A stretch of DNA of 64,000 nt from CAYNZV01 sp965217095 (GTDB lineage Bacteria > Latescibacterota > UBA2968 > UBA8231), in the NCBI GenBank assembly GCA_965217095.1, contig OZ244235.1, positions 4,712,001 through 4,776,000 on the forward strand, read 5' to 3'. The notes under the pieces are model-generated. The model was given only the letters and a program-made list of their open reading frames with translations, was not told the origin of the DNA and made no database searches. Shown piece after piece: positions 23,745-32,701 of this stretch (positions are counted from its first letter, which is position 1; the number at the start of each line of letters is the position of its first letter). The position numbers and the translations under genes were made by a program.

Positions 23745-24893
23745 AAGCGCTCTTGGGGGTATCCATTTAACCGGAGTTACCATATGTTCAGTGCATGGCG
23801 TATCCTCGCGCTGGCAAGCACTACCCGGGCTCGGTTGGCGAGTTTCAAGCCTGGTTTCGAACCGATGCGGACTGCCTGGACTACCTCGAATGGCTGCGGT
23901 GGCCCGACGGCTTCGTCTGTCCGAGTTGCGGCCACGAAGGCGGTTGGCGCTTGGGCGATGGCCGCTTCATGTGTCCGGCGTGTTCGACACGCAGTTCGGT
24001 GACGGCCGGTACGATCTTCGATCGGACGCGGACACCCTTGACGATATGGTACACCGCCTGCTGGCTGTTCGCCACCGGTAAAGACGGGATCTCGGCGTTG
24101 AGCTTGAAGCGAGTACTGGAGATCAGCTCCTACCAGACTGCCTGGGCCATGCCGCACCGCCTGCGGTCGGTGTTGGTACGTCCCGGTCGGGATCTGCTGA
24201 GCGGGACGGTACAGGTGGACGAGACCTACATCGGCGGCGCCGAGCCTGGGCTGGCCGGTGGCCGCGCTAGGGGCAAGAAGGTGCTGACCGGTATCGCAGT
24301 TGAGGTTCATGAGCCGAGAGGATTGGGGCGGTGCCGCATGTCGCCACTGGCCGATGCCTCTGCCGAGACCTTGCACGCGTTCGTGATGGATCACGTCGAG
24401 CCGGGCTCGACGATCATCACCGACGGGTGGCCCGCTTATCAGGGACTGGCTCAGCTCGGCTACGAGCACGATCGGCGCAGCCAGGGCGCGGCCCGCGCTC
24501 GGGGCGATGATCCCAACAAGCTGTTGCCCGCCGTGCACCGCGTTGTCTCACTGGCCAAGCGGTGGCTGCTGGGAACGCATCAAGGGGCCGCCGACAGTAC
24601 CCACATGAGCCACTACCTCAACGAGTTCGTGTTCCGCTTCAATCGCCGCCGCTCCCGCAGCCGCGGCATGGTGTTTTATCGCGTGCTCGAGCTGGCCGTG
24701 GCCCACGAGCCGATCGTTTCCAGGATCTCATTGCCAGCCGACGCCGAGGAAGCTGCCCCCCGAGCCGCCCAAACGGCGAGGGCATCCCACGAGCCTGGAA
24801 CGCCCAGGGGCAAACCGGCCGTGGCGGTCGGCGGCCGAACACTGATGGGGGTCGCGACGCACTCCGGTTAAATGGATACCCCCAAAGCGCTCT
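23745..24893. mobile_element. IS1595-family insertion sequence (complete)
   Basis: Perfect inverted repeats of 24 bp mark the ends at 23754-23777 and 24861-24884 (outer bases TGGGGGTATCC). They are flanked by a 9-bp direct repeat AAGCGCTCT at 23745-23753 and 24885-24893. The family usually makes 8-bp duplications, so the exact end may differ by a base. The single transposase gene is intact and its stop codon lies inside the right repeat. Perfect repeats and target duplication suggest a recent insertion. Confidence 0.92.
23795..24871 (+). CDS. IS1595-family transposase (ISXO2-like)
   Basis: A 358-residue DDE transposase. The N-terminal zinc ribbon (CPSCGHEGG and CPACSTRSS, near residues 45-70) is followed by TIFDRTRTPLTIWYTACW. 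The catalytic core shows VDETYIGGA, IITDGWPAYQG and THMSHYLNEFVFRFNRR near the end. The reading frame is complete and the stop is in the right terminal repeat. It differs clearly from the second IS1595-family transposase at 50470, so the two are not copies of one element. Confidence 0.92.
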   Translation: MAYPRAGKHYPGSVGEFQAWFRTDADCLDYLEWLRWPDGFVCPSCGHEGGWRLGDGRFMCPACSTRSSVTAGTIFDRTRTPLTIWYTACWLFATGKDGISALSLKRVLEISSYQTAWAMPHRLRSVLVRPGRDLLSGTVQVDETYIGGAEPGLAGGRARGKKVLTGIAVEVHEPRGLGRCRMSPLADASAETLHAFVMDHVEPGSTIITDGWPAYQGLAQLGYEHDRRSQGAARARGDDPNKLLPAVHRVVSLAKRWLLGTHQGAADSTHMSHYLNEFVFRFNRRRSRSRGMVFYRVLELAVAHEPIVSRISLPADAEEAAPRAAQTARASHEPGTPRGKPAVAVGGRTLMGVATHSG

Positions 24894-25048
24894 TTACGCC
24901 CTTGACCGTGACCCCTGTCAAGCTACATTCCGGACGGCCAATGACCGTACAGGATCCCGACGTCATGGCACGCGATTCCTGAAGCCTAAAGAGTTGCGGC
25001 AAACCTCCGATACAAGTGGTATAGGTACATGGGGTACTTGGATCGGAG
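24894..25048. other. Intergenic remnant next to IS element
   Basis: This stretch between the IS and the next possible gene shows no convincing coding sequence. A weak promoter-like pair (TTGCGG, then TGGTAT 17 nt later, near 24994-25022) precedes the short ORF. It may be remnant sequence of whatever preceded the polysaccharide locus. Confidence 0.3.
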
Positions 25049-25246
25049 ATGTTTATGCAGTCGTCGAGTTTGTGGCCCGAGAGAATCCTTACGGACCGGA
25101 GCACGACCCTTTTCGAGGCAGTTTACGCCCGCGAGTTGGGGTTCGTGGAGTATGTTGAACTGCTGGACGAGGTGCTAGACCCGGAAATGGCCTTTTTTCT
25201 GCGGAACTCCTACGCCGCATTGACCTATAACGAAGGCGGGGACTAA
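25049..25246 (+). CDS. Hypothetical 65-residue protein
   Basis: A short ORF with ATCGGAG upstream of ATG 25049 (a second in-frame ATG is two codons later). The product is acidic and helical in its middle (LFEAVYARELGFVEYVELLDEVLDPEMAFFL) and has no family I recognise. After its stop the same frame stays open again over 25247-25377 and encodes a Cys-rich segment (FKPCPCVVCGRSLRPIC), so it may be the surviving front part of a longer broken gene. Evidence for expression is limited to the ribosome site and amino acid make-up. Confidence 0.45.
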   Translation: MFMQSSSLWPERILTDRSTTLFEAVYARELGFVEYVELLDEVLDPEMAFFLRNSYAALTYNEGGD

Positions 25247-25344
25247 CAGCCCGGGCAAAGCGAGGGGGCCGAATTCCTAGAATTCAAGCCCTGTCCCTGT
25301 GTGGTCTGCGGTCGGTCCTTGCGGCCCATCTGCCGGAGCTTTGA

Positions 25345-26658
25345 CCCACGGGGACTCGACGCAGCGCCTTCTTCATAACGTATCACTACCCTCCAATTCA
25401 GTCGACCGGCACGGAGCGCGCCGAGAAGTTTGTCCGCTACCTGCCCGAGTTTGGTTACCACCCGACAGTACTAACCACCTCCGCGTTCGGGAAGGTTTCA
25501 GACGCTGGAATAGTCGGCGCCTGGGAACCGCTAAGTCTCTACCGCCGGCTGCGCAATAAAGACCCTCGCGGCCGGCAGACGCCTTCCTATGTGCGCACCG
25601 ATTCCGGGCACCTGGCCGGTCTCTTCAGGCTGTTCCGTCAATATATCTTCATCCCCGACGTTCAGATCACTTGGCTGCCCGCGGCACTGTGGAGCGCGCT
25701 CAGGCACCTGAGGCGGGCGCCGGCCGATATCCTATTCTCCACGTTCCCGCCAGCCAGCAGTCACCTTCTGGCTTTGCTGCTGAAACGCCGCCTGGGTATC
25801 CCATGGGTCGCAGATTTCCGCGACGCCTGGACCTTCGATCCTCTTGACCCTTGCCTTCTGGAAAGCCCGTTCCGGGGGCGAACCGAAAAACATCTGGAGG
25901 GGGCGGTGGTTCGCGGCGCTGACCTCGTGGTCACAAGTACTGAGATTAGCGCCGACTACTTTCGCGAAACATACCCCGAGTGTGCCGCCGCGATCGTGGT
26001 CGTAACCAATGGATTCGATCCTCTCGATTTTCCACCGGTGTCCCCACGAGAATGTGGTGGACCGCTGCGCATCGTGCATACCGGCTCATTCGCTCTCAGT
26101 CACTCCGCGCGAAGTCCGCGGACCATCTTCGGCGCTCTCGAGCATCTGACGCAAACAGATCCCATCTGGGCTGAGCGGCTGCAGCTGGACCTTTACGGCT
26201 CGTTGAATGAAACTGAGGAACGCATGGCGAAGCCGCTTTGTAAGTCCGGCATCGTGAGGCTCCATGGACCGTGCCCGCGAGAACGCGCCCTGCGCGCCCA
26301 ACAAGAGGCCGACCTGCTCCTCCTTGTGGATCATCCTAGGTCGGGTCAGGCATCGAATGTGCCGACCAAGCTATATGAATACCTGGGTGCCGGACGACCG
26401 ATCCTGGCTATCTGCGATACCGGCATGGTGACCCGCCTGCTGGCGCAGACCGGAACCGGACAGCACGTGGCTCACGACAACATCGCGGGGGTTGTTAAGG
26501 CCGTGATCGCGACCTACCACCGACGCTCCCAGCGTCCCGCAACCCCGCCCGCGGCGCTCAACCCGTATCACCGGCGAGTTCTCACCCGGCAGCTGGCCAC
26601 CCACTTTGACCGCGTCCTTGCGGGTTACGCAGACGCCAACATCCCGTTATCTCGATGA
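25345..26658 (+). CDS. Family 4 glycosyltransferase, N-terminus without a normal start codon
   Basis: A GT4 enzyme of the locus, up to 437 residues. The conserved N-terminal block is in frame from 25372 (FITYHYPPIQSTG then TERAEKFVRYLPEFGYHPTV), followed by DILFSTFPPASSHLLAL, PWVADFRDAW, a donor domain with GSFALS and the C-terminal nucleotide-sugar site KLYEYLGAGRPILAI. The frame opens after a stop at 25342-25344, but the first ATG/GTG/TTG is GTG 25591, well inside the fold. Either a near-cognate codon is used, the start was lost by decay, or an indel is present. If translation begins at 25591 the acceptor domain is cut and the product is probably inactive. It overlaps the next gene by ATGA. 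Confidence 0.75.
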   Translation, partial: PTGTRRSAFFITYHYPPIQSTGTERAEKFVRYLPEFGYHPTVLTTSAFGKVSDAGIVGAWEPLSLYRRLRNKDPRGRQTPSYVRTDSGHLAGLFRLFRQYIFIPDVQITWLPAALWSALRHLRRAPADILFSTFPPASSHLLALLLKRRLGIPWVADFRDAWTFDPLDPCLLESPFRGRTEKHLEGAVVRGADLVVTSTEISADYFRETYPECAAAIVVVTNGFDPLDFPPVSPRECGGPLRIVHTGSFALSHSARSPRTIFGALEHLTQTDPIWAERLQLDLYGSLNETEERMAKPLCKSGIVRLHGPCPRERALRAQQEADLLLLVDHPRSGQASNVPTKLYEYLGAGRPILAICDTGMVTRLLAQTGTGQHVAHDNIAGVVKAVIATYHRRSQRPATPPAALNPYHRRVLTRQLATHFDRVLAGYADANIPLSR

Positions 26659-27932
26659 TACCGATTGCAGGGCGCCGGTTGCCATTCGTATGGGTGATCT
26701 TTGTCGGCGCGTTTACGGTCCGGTTGCTGCACCTCTACGTGGGCGACGCCGTGCCGCCACAGGACACTCCAGACTACGATGAGATCGCCGCCAATCTGAT
26801 CAACGGGGACGGGTTTGTATCGCGCGAAAACTGGTTCGGTTACGACATGCGCTCATGGCGGGCGCCGTTCTACCCCTTCTTTCTGGCGGCGGTGTACGTG
26901 CTGCTCGGTTATAGTCATCTTGCCGTCCAACTCCTGCAGTGTGGGGTGGGGGCGGCGACCGCCGTGTTGGTGTATCGCTGCGCCGGCCTGATCCGCCCGG
27001 CCATGGCCCAGGGGGTGGGGCTGTTGGGGATGGTCTACGGCCCCCTGGCCGGGGTGTCGAGCGAGGTGATGACGGAGACCTGGTTTATTTTCTGGGTCGT
27101 TCTTGCCGTCTACCGTCTGCTCCAGGTGCTGTTTGGCCAGGGGTCGAATCCGAAGCTCTATTGGGTGGCGGGGGGCGCCGTCGGAATGGCAGCTTTGACC
27201 CGTCCCGAGGGGTTCATGATCTGGGTGGCCTTCGGAATCACCGCGATCTGGCAGCTGAGACGTCGAGGGATCGTATTGGTCTCGTGGACGGGCGTTGCCT
27301 TGGTTTTGGCCGTGTTGCCCTGGTCCATCCGCAACTACGCCGTACACGGGTCGTTCGTGCCTATCACGACCCACGGCGGATTTATCCTTGCGCGCAGCCA
27401 CGCGCCGACACCGGACTGGAAGCGAGAAAAGGCGTGGGGAATCGAGAAGAGGGTCTTTGACCAGATGCCGTCGGAGGTGGAGCGGGATCGGTACTGGCGG
27501 GCGCAAGGATGGGACCACATCCGTTCCGATCCCGGCAGATATCTGCGTCATTCGGCGGAACGTTTCTTGCGCTTCTGGTATTTCTTGCGACCTGGCTACA
27601 ACGTTTGGTTCATGATCGTATTGCCCCTCTTCCTGGCCGGTGCGATCAGGCTGGGCAGGCGTCCGGAATTCCAGCTGATCGGCATTCACATACTTTTGTC
27701 CGTGTTTCTTTACACCTTCGTTTTGTACGGATCGACCCGATTCCGGCTGCCGTTGGAGCCCTTCTTTCTGGTGTTTGCCGGCGCTGTCGTATCGCAACTG
27801 GCGCACAAGACTCGGAAAGCAGCTGTTCTCTGGGTCGGGGCGATCGTCGCACTCAACATTCTAGGTTACGCGATCCAGGATCCGCTGCGCAGCGCCGTCC
27901 TTTCGGTTCTCTTCGCCGGGAATCTCAAGTGA
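26655..27932 (+). CDS. Integral membrane glycosyltransferase, ArnT/PMT-like (GT-C)
   Basis: A 425-residue polytopic protein with about ten hydrophobic segments. The first extracytoplasmic loop carries the acidic motif TPDYDEIAANLINGDGF, typical of GT-C enzymes that use polyprenyl-phosphate sugars as donors. FLRFWYFLRPGYN and YGSTRFRLPLEPFFLVFAG near the end match the ArnT/PMT family. It likely decorates a lipid-linked glycan or protein on the outer face of the inner membrane. The donor could be the product of a DPM-like enzyme such as the one at 8-706. The start is in ATGA overlap with the previous gene. Confidence 0.82.
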   Translation: MIPIAGRRLPFVWVIFVGAFTVRLLHLYVGDAVPPQDTPDYDEIAANLINGDGFVSRENWFGYDMRSWRAPFYPFFLAAVYVLLGYSHLAVQLLQCGVGAATAVLVYRCAGLIRPAMAQGVGLLGMVYGPLAGVSSEVMTETWFIFWVVLAVYRLLQVLFGQGSNPKLYWVAGGAVGMAALTRPEGFMIWVAFGITAIWQLRRRGIVLVSWTGVALVLAVLPWSIRNYAVHGSFVPITTHGGFILARSHAPTPDWKREKAWGIEKRVFDQMPSEVERDRYWRAQGWDHIRSDPGRYLRHSAERFLRFWYFLRPGYNVWFMIVLPLFLAGAIRLGRRPEFQLIGIHILLSVFLYTFVLYGSTRFRLPLEPFFLVFAGAVVSQLAHKTRKAAVLWVGAIVALNILGYAIQDPLRSAVLSVLFAGNLK

Positions 27933-28903
27933 CCAGCATGCCTCAGCCGCCACTTTCCATCTGCATCTTGAGTTGGAATACGTGCGACCTGTTGCGAGCC
28001 TGCCTCGAGTCCATCTACGCGGACCCGCAATCCAGCGCGTGGGAAGTGGTGGTGGTAGACAACAACTCCAGCGATCAGAGCCCTGCCATGGTGACTTCAG
28101 GGTTCCCTCAGGTGAGGCTAGCGCTAAATCCCTCCAACCTAGGTTTTGCCGCGGGAAACAATCGCGCCATGGAGATGGCGCGGGGAGACCACCTCCTCCT
28201 GCTCAACGCGGATACCCGTGTAGAGCCCGGGGCGCTGGGTCGCATGACGGAGTTTTTGAGCGCACACCCCGAGGTTGGCGCGGTCGGGCCCAAGCTCCTG
28301 TCCGAGGACGGCTCGGTGCAGCTTTCGTGCGGCATAAGACCCAGTCTCCTCAGCGAGTTTGTCAACAAAATGCTGTTGCATAACTTGTTTCCCTTCTATA
28401 AATTAGGCCGCTGGCACCACCGCGAGACCCGCGATGTCGACTGGGTGATGGGCGCCTGTTTGCTTGTGCGCCGGAAGGTCGTGGAGGAGGTCGGCGGGCT
28501 CGATCCGGCCATTTTCATGTATCACGAGGATCTCGACTGGTGCCTGCGGATTCGTGCCTCCGGTTGGCGGATCTCCTACTTTCCCTTCAGTGTCATCCAT
28601 CATCTACGCGGTGCCAGCACTCGGCAGAACCTCAGGAATATGCTCGTCGTCAGCCAACGGAGTCTCTACTTCCTGTTCGCCAAACATTTCGGCACGGGTC
28701 ATGTGCTCCTTCTAAGGTTTCTCACGCTAATCGAGATGACGCTGCGCTCATTGGTCTGGCTGCCGTACTCGATCCTGTCCAGCCGACGTCGGCAAGAGGG
28801 GCATCAGCGTTTACGTGCCTATCGTGAGATATTCTGGAGAAGCCTGTTCGACCAGGGATATTGGTTGCCCACCGGTGACCCCAGGGAATCTCGGACACGC
28901 TGA
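27929..28903 (+). CDS. Family 2 glycosyltransferase, WbbL/rhamnosyltransferase-like
   Basis: A 324-residue GT-A enzyme: SICILSWNTCDLLRACLESI, VVVDNNSSDQSPAMV, LNADTRVEPGAL and FMYHEDLDWCLRIRASGW. It is closely alike in layout to the first half of the protein at 716-2383 and likely transfers rhamnose or a similar sugar from a nucleotide donor. The GTG at 27929 overlaps the preceding stop (GTGA); ATG 27938 is an alternative that gives the same fold. The C-terminus has one amphipathic or membrane-like segment (HVLLLRFLTLIEMTLRSLVW). Confidence 0.88.
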   Translation: MTSMPQPPLSICILSWNTCDLLRACLESIYADPQSSAWEVVVVDNNSSDQSPAMVTSGFPQVRLALNPSNLGFAAGNNRAMEMARGDHLLLLNADTRVEPGALGRMTEFLSAHPEVGAVGPKLLSEDGSVQLSCGIRPSLLSEFVNKMLLHNLFPFYKLGRWHHRETRDVDWVMGACLLVRRKVVEEVGGLDPAIFMYHEDLDWCLRIRASGWRISYFPFSVIHHLRGASTRQNLRNMLVVSQRSLYFLFAKHFGTGHVLLLRFLTLIEMTLRSLVWLPYSILSSRRRQEGHQRLRAYREIFWRSLFDQGYWLPTGDPRESRTR

Positions 28904-28908
28904 CTTCC

Positions 28909-30063
28909 ATGGGCCAACGTATCCAGTTGTTCAAGCCCTGGATGGGGAGCGAGGAGTATGAAGCGCTCCGCGAGCCGCTGGAGACCGGCTGGATCGGCAG
29001 CGGTCCCAAGGTGATCGAGTTCGAGCGCCGGTTCGCCGAGTATATCGGTGTGAAACATGCCGTGGCGCTCAACTCCGGAACCGCTGCGCTGCATCTGGCG
29101 ATGTTGGTCGCGGGTGTGGACGGGGGTGAAGTGCTGACGACGCCCATGACCTTCGTCTCCAGCAACCATTGCATCCTCCATGCCGGCGGCGAGCCGGTCT
29201 TCTGCGACATTGAGCCGGACACCTTGAACCTGGCCATCGAAGGGTTGGAGGCATCCATCACCGAGCGCACCCGGGCGATTCTCGCGGTCCACTACGGTGG
29301 CCACCCCTGTGACATGGATCCGATCTTGGACATCGCCGCCCGCCATGGTCTAATGGTGATCGAGGATGTCGCGCAGGGGTGTGGAGGCAGCTACGGGGAT
29401 CAAAACCTGGGAAGCCTGGGGGACATCGGTTGCTTCAGCTTCGACGCGCGAAAGAATTTGTCCACCGGCGACGGCGGCATGCTCACCACCGACGACGACA
29501 TCGTCGCCGAGCGGGTGCAACGGTTGAAATGGATGGGCATTTCCCGAGGAACCTGGGACCGGTTCAGTACCGACCGTCCGTCCTGGGACTACGACGTGAC
29601 CGAATTGGGTTTCAAATACCTTATGAACGATATCGCCGCATCCCTCGGCTTGGTCCAACTCGCCAAGCTGGAACGCGGTAACGGCCTGCGCCGCACCTTG
29701 TTCGAACGTTATCGAGACGCTTTTGCCAAGGTGGACGGCGTGGAGTTGCTGGCGACCAGGTCCTACGGCCAAAGTGCCTGCTACTGCGCCGTTATCCAGG
29801 TCGACGATCGGGACAGCGTGCACGAGTTTCTCAGCGACCACGGCATCGAATCTGCGGTGCACTTTCTGCCCAGCCACCTTATGCCGATCTACCAGAAATA
29901 CAACCGCGGGCCACTCCCGGTGGCCGAAGCTGTATGGCAGCGCATCCTTACCATCCCGTTGTTTCCGGATCTTACGACCGACCAGCAGGAGCGTGTGGTC
30001 GAGATCGTCAGGCGCTCGGTGTCGAGCGAGGGCGCGTCCCGCAGCCGCGCTGCTGGCGGCTGA
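28909..30063 (+). CDS. DegT/DnrJ/EryC1/StrS aminotransferase
   Basis: PLP-dependent enzyme of 384 residues that aminates a keto sugar nucleotide. Motifs: GPKVIEFERRFAEYIGVKHAVALNSG-type start, TPMTFVSSNHCIL, IEDVAQGCGGSYG, and the PLP-binding Lys in SFDARKNLSTGDGGML near residue 182. It indicates that the surface polymer contains an amino sugar. The keto-sugar producing dehydratase may be the epimerase/dehydratase at 32702 or may lie elsewhere. It begins 5 nt after the GT2 gene. Confidence 0.92.
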   Translation: MGQRIQLFKPWMGSEEYEALREPLETGWIGSGPKVIEFERRFAEYIGVKHAVALNSGTAALHLAMLVAGVDGGEVLTTPMTFVSSNHCILHAGGEPVFCDIEPDTLNLAIEGLEASITERTRAILAVHYGGHPCDMDPILDIAARHGLMVIEDVAQGCGGSYGDQNLGSLGDIGCFSFDARKNLSTGDGGMLTTDDDIVAERVQRLKWMGISRGTWDRFSTDRPSWDYDVTELGFKYLMNDIAASLGLVQLAKLERGNGLRRTLFERYRDAFAKVDGVELLATRSYGQSACYCAVIQVDDRDSVHEFLSDHGIESAVHFLPSHLMPIYQKYNRGPLPVAEAVWQRILTIPLFPDLTTDQQERVVEIVRRSVSSEGASRSRAAGG

Positions 30064-30093
30064 CCCGCCTGCCATTGTCGGCTTACCGCCGCA

Positions 30094-31185
30094 ATGAACG
30101 TTCTCTTCGTGACGCAGTACGGCTATCTGGCAGCCAGTAGCCGCACCCGAGTTTTTCAGTACCTGCCTCTTCTCCACGCCCAAGGTATTCATGCCGATGT
30201 GCTGACCGTTCTCCCCGATCTGGGCATTACCGGCTCCCAGGTCTTGGTGACGGCCAATCGTTGGCGCAAGCTTCTCTACTACGCCTGGGCCGCCTGGCGC
30301 ACCGTTCGTTGCGGGTTGGCGGCCTGGTGGCGGTTACAGCGGTACGACTTGCTTTTCGTCCAGAAAATCATATTTCCCGCGCCAATCCGCTGGTTGCTGG
30401 CACGAAAACAACCCCGCACGATCTACGACTTTGACGACGCCATCTTCACTACTGAGGTGCGCCGTGCGAACTGGCTTTCCGTCTGGAAAGAGCGGCGCAA
30501 CGCCGCGGGTCTGCCGGCGGCCTTACGCATGGCAGATCACGTTCTGGTTGAGAACGACTATACCCGTGAATATGCGGCTCGATTCTGCCCCAACGTAGAT
30601 ATTATTACCGGGCCGATCGATACCCGCCGATTCGTTCGTTCTGGCTCCCCCGTTGGCGAGCGAACGGTGCTTGGTTGGATCGGGAGCGCCACGACCTTGC
30701 CCTACCTGGAGCAGATCGCCGCAACCCTACGCCAGTTGAGTGCGCAACACGAAAGGATCTGCCTGAGCATCGTGGGGGCCGCGGGAATCTGCATAGAAGG
30801 TCTCGAGGTCGAATCCACGCCGTGGTCGCTCGAAACCGAGGTCGACGAGCTCAGTCGTTTCCACATCGGTTTGATGCCTCTGCCCGATGATCCTTGGACC
30901 CGGGGTAAAGGGGGCTACAAGCTGCTCCAGTACATGTCGATGGGCTTGCCGGTGGTCAGCAGTCCGGTGGGTATCAACAGTCGCCTGGTCATTCATGGTC
31001 ACAATGGCTTCCTGGCTACAAACTGCCGCGAATGGCGCGAGTATCTAGGACAGCTCATAGAGAGTCCACAACTGCGCCAGGATATGGGTGCCCACGGACG
31101 TGCCACCGTTGAGCAGGCCTATTCCCTCGAGACCAGCAGTGCGCAGTTGGTGCGCATTATGCGCGAGACGGCGCGCCGCTCGTGA
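30094..31185 (+). CDS. Family 4 glycosyltransferase
   Basis: A GT-B enzyme of 363 residues. The acceptor half opens with MNVLFVTQYGYLAASSRTRV and contains IYDFDDAIF. The donor half has LGWIGSATTLPYLE, FHIGLMPLPDDPWTRGKGGYK and LLQYMSMGLPVVSSPVG, the usual GT4 nucleotide-sugar site. A single sugar addition to the lipid-linked repeat unit is the expected role; linkage and sugar cannot be told. Its 3' end overlaps the deacetylase GTG start by 4 nt. Confidence 0.88.
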   Translation: MNVLFVTQYGYLAASSRTRVFQYLPLLHAQGIHADVLTVLPDLGITGSQVLVTANRWRKLLYYAWAAWRTVRCGLAAWWRLQRYDLLFVQKIIFPAPIRWLLARKQPRTIYDFDDAIFTTEVRRANWLSVWKERRNAAGLPAALRMADHVLVENDYTREYAARFCPNVDIITGPIDTRRFVRSGSPVGERTVLGWIGSATTLPYLEQIAATLRQLSAQHERICLSIVGAAGICIEGLEVESTPWSLETEVDELSRFHIGLMPLPDDPWTRGKGGYKLLQYMSMGLPVVSSPVGINSRLVIHGHNGFLATNCREWREYLGQLIESPQLRQDMGAHGRATVEQAYSLETSSAQLVRIMRETARRS

Positions 31186-32033
31186 CCCCAACCACGACCC
31201 CCATCGAGAATGCCTTCACCGTCGACCTGGAGGACTGGTACCAGGGGCTAGAGATCGAAGCCGAGGAATGGGGGCGGTTCGAAGACCGCATTCACATAGG
31301 TACCGAGAAACTGCTCGACCTGCTGGCGGCAGCCCAGGTAAAGGCCACGTTCTTCGTGCTCGGGCACGTCGCCGAGCACCACGCCGACCTGGTCCGCCGC
31401 ATCCATGCGGCCGGGCACGAAATCGGCACTCATGGCTACGCCCATCGATTGGTCTACCGGCACGGAAGGGAGGCGTTCAAGAAGGATCTACTCTTGTCGC
31501 TGGAGAAGCTGGATCGCGCCGTGGGGACCTCGGTGGCGGGACACCGAGCGCCGTTTTTCTCCATCACCGCCGAAGCCGATTGGGCGTTCGATGTGTTGGC
31601 AGATTGCGGCTTGACCTACGACTCTAGCGTATTTCCCGCCCGCAACTACCGCTACGGCATTCCTGGCGCCCCGCGATGGCCGTATGAGGTCCGTGCCGGC
31701 CTCACCGAGGTTCCCCTCTCCACCCTGGGGGCGATGGGGCGGAAAATCCCTTTGGGGGGCGGTGCCTATTTCCGTATATTCCCCTATGCTTTAACCCGAT
31801 ACGGACTCCGCAAAATTAACGCAAGTGGTAATGCAGCAATATTTTACATCCATCCGTGGGAGCTCGATCCGGAGCATCCACGAGTTGACCTGCCGCGACG
31901 GATCCAGGTTACTCACTACTGGAACCTGGCGGCCTCGGCCGGCCGCTTGCAACGACTTCTGGCCGACTTCCGCTTTACGACGATGGCTGCCGTGCTCGAG
32001 CGCTGGCAGGAGTTACGGCAGCGACCATCGTGA
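31182..32033 (+). CDS. Polysaccharide deacetylase, DUF3473/XrtA-associated type
   Basis: NodB-type carbohydrate esterase of 283 residues. It has the start NAFTVDLEDWYQG, AAQVKATFFVLGHVAEHH, the metal-binding HEIGTHGYAH, GHRAPFFSI and a C-terminal DUF3473-like section (IHPWELDPEHPRV). Members with this make-up occur in exopolysaccharide loci with exosortase, but no exosortase or PEP-CTERM gene is in the window. It probably removes N-acetyl groups from the polymer or its precursor. No signal peptide is visible, so it would act in the cytoplasm. It overlaps both neighbours by 4 nt. Confidence 0.88.
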   Translation: MTPTTTPIENAFTVDLEDWYQGLEIEAEEWGRFEDRIHIGTEKLLDLLAAAQVKATFFVLGHVAEHHADLVRRIHAAGHEIGTHGYAHRLVYRHGREAFKKDLLLSLEKLDRAVGTSVAGHRAPFFSITAEADWAFDVLADCGLTYDSSVFPARNYRYGIPGAPRWPYEVRAGLTEVPLSTLGAMGRKIPLGGGAYFRIFPYALTRYGLRKINASGNAAIFYIHPWELDPEHPRVDLPRRIQVTHYWNLAASAGRLQRLLADFRFTTMAAVLERWQELRQRPS

Positions 32034-32686
32034 CGCAAGCTGAGCAGGTTCGAAGTTTCTTCGACGGTGAAGCGGAACGCTTCCAGGCAATCTATTCCCG
32101 CGAGAAAGCAGTGTCCCGCCGCCTGGTCGACTTTCTGTTCCGCCGTGTCGTCCACCAGCGTTTTCAGCTAACCCTAGATTTATGTGGCCCCGTCGCGGGG
32201 AAAAAGATCCTGGACATCGGATGCGGGCCGGGCAATTACTGCGTTGAATTCGCGCGTCGGGGGGCGGAGGTAGTCGGGTTGGATTTCGCCCCGGTCATGG
32301 TCGAAAAAGCGCGGGCGGCCGCGACGGCCGCAGGGGTCGCGAAACGTTGTGCCTTCGAGGTGTGCGATTTTCTTCAATGGCGTGAGCCACATCACTTCGA
32401 TATTTCCCTGGCCATCGGATTTTTTGACTATATCAGTGACCCGTCGGCGTTCTTGCGCAAAATTTGCACCCTTACCCGGGATCAGCTGGTGATGAGTTTC
32501 CCAAAAAGGTGGACTTCACGTACGTTTAGCCGCTGGTTGCGCTTAAGAATGCGCGGATGTCCCGTTTTCTTCTATTCGGAAACGGAGGTCGCGCGCTTGC
32601 TCAAATGCGCGGATTGGAGCAGACTTGATGTGCATCGGCTGAGTCGGGACTATCTGGTTCACGGTGCAGAAGGATCCAAAGGTTAG
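32030..32686 (+). CDS. Class I SAM-dependent methyltransferase
   Basis: A 218-residue methyltransferase with the SAM-binding motif KILDIGCGPGNYCVEFARRG near residue 58, the acidic strand VVGLDFAPVMVEKAR, and a motif IV-like FDISLAIGFFDYI. It is likely to methylate a sugar or a glycan terminus, judging only by its setting. The GTG start overlaps the deacetylase stop. GC content falls somewhat in its 3' third compared with the neighbours. Confidence 0.85.
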   Translation: MTQAEQVRSFFDGEAERFQAIYSREKAVSRRLVDFLFRRVVHQRFQLTLDLCGPVAGKKILDIGCGPGNYCVEFARRGAEVVGLDFAPVMVEKARAAATAAGVAKRCAFEVCDFLQWREPHHFDISLAIGFFDYISDPSAFLRKICTLTRDQLVMSFPKRWTSRTFSRWLRLRMRGCPVFFYSETEVARLLKCADWSRLDVHRLSRDYLVHGAEGSKG

Positions 32687-32701
32687 GATGGCAATCCTGA
32701 T

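Noticed and set aside
25243..25461. A 72-codon minus-strand frame in the eroded boundary region
   Set aside because: It overlaps the conserved N-terminal coding of the GT4 gene on the plus strand and has no motif.
26853..27806. A 317-codon minus-strand frame opposite the membrane glycosyltransferase
   Set aside because: His/Gln/Arg-rich translation typical of antisense to a membrane protein; no motif.
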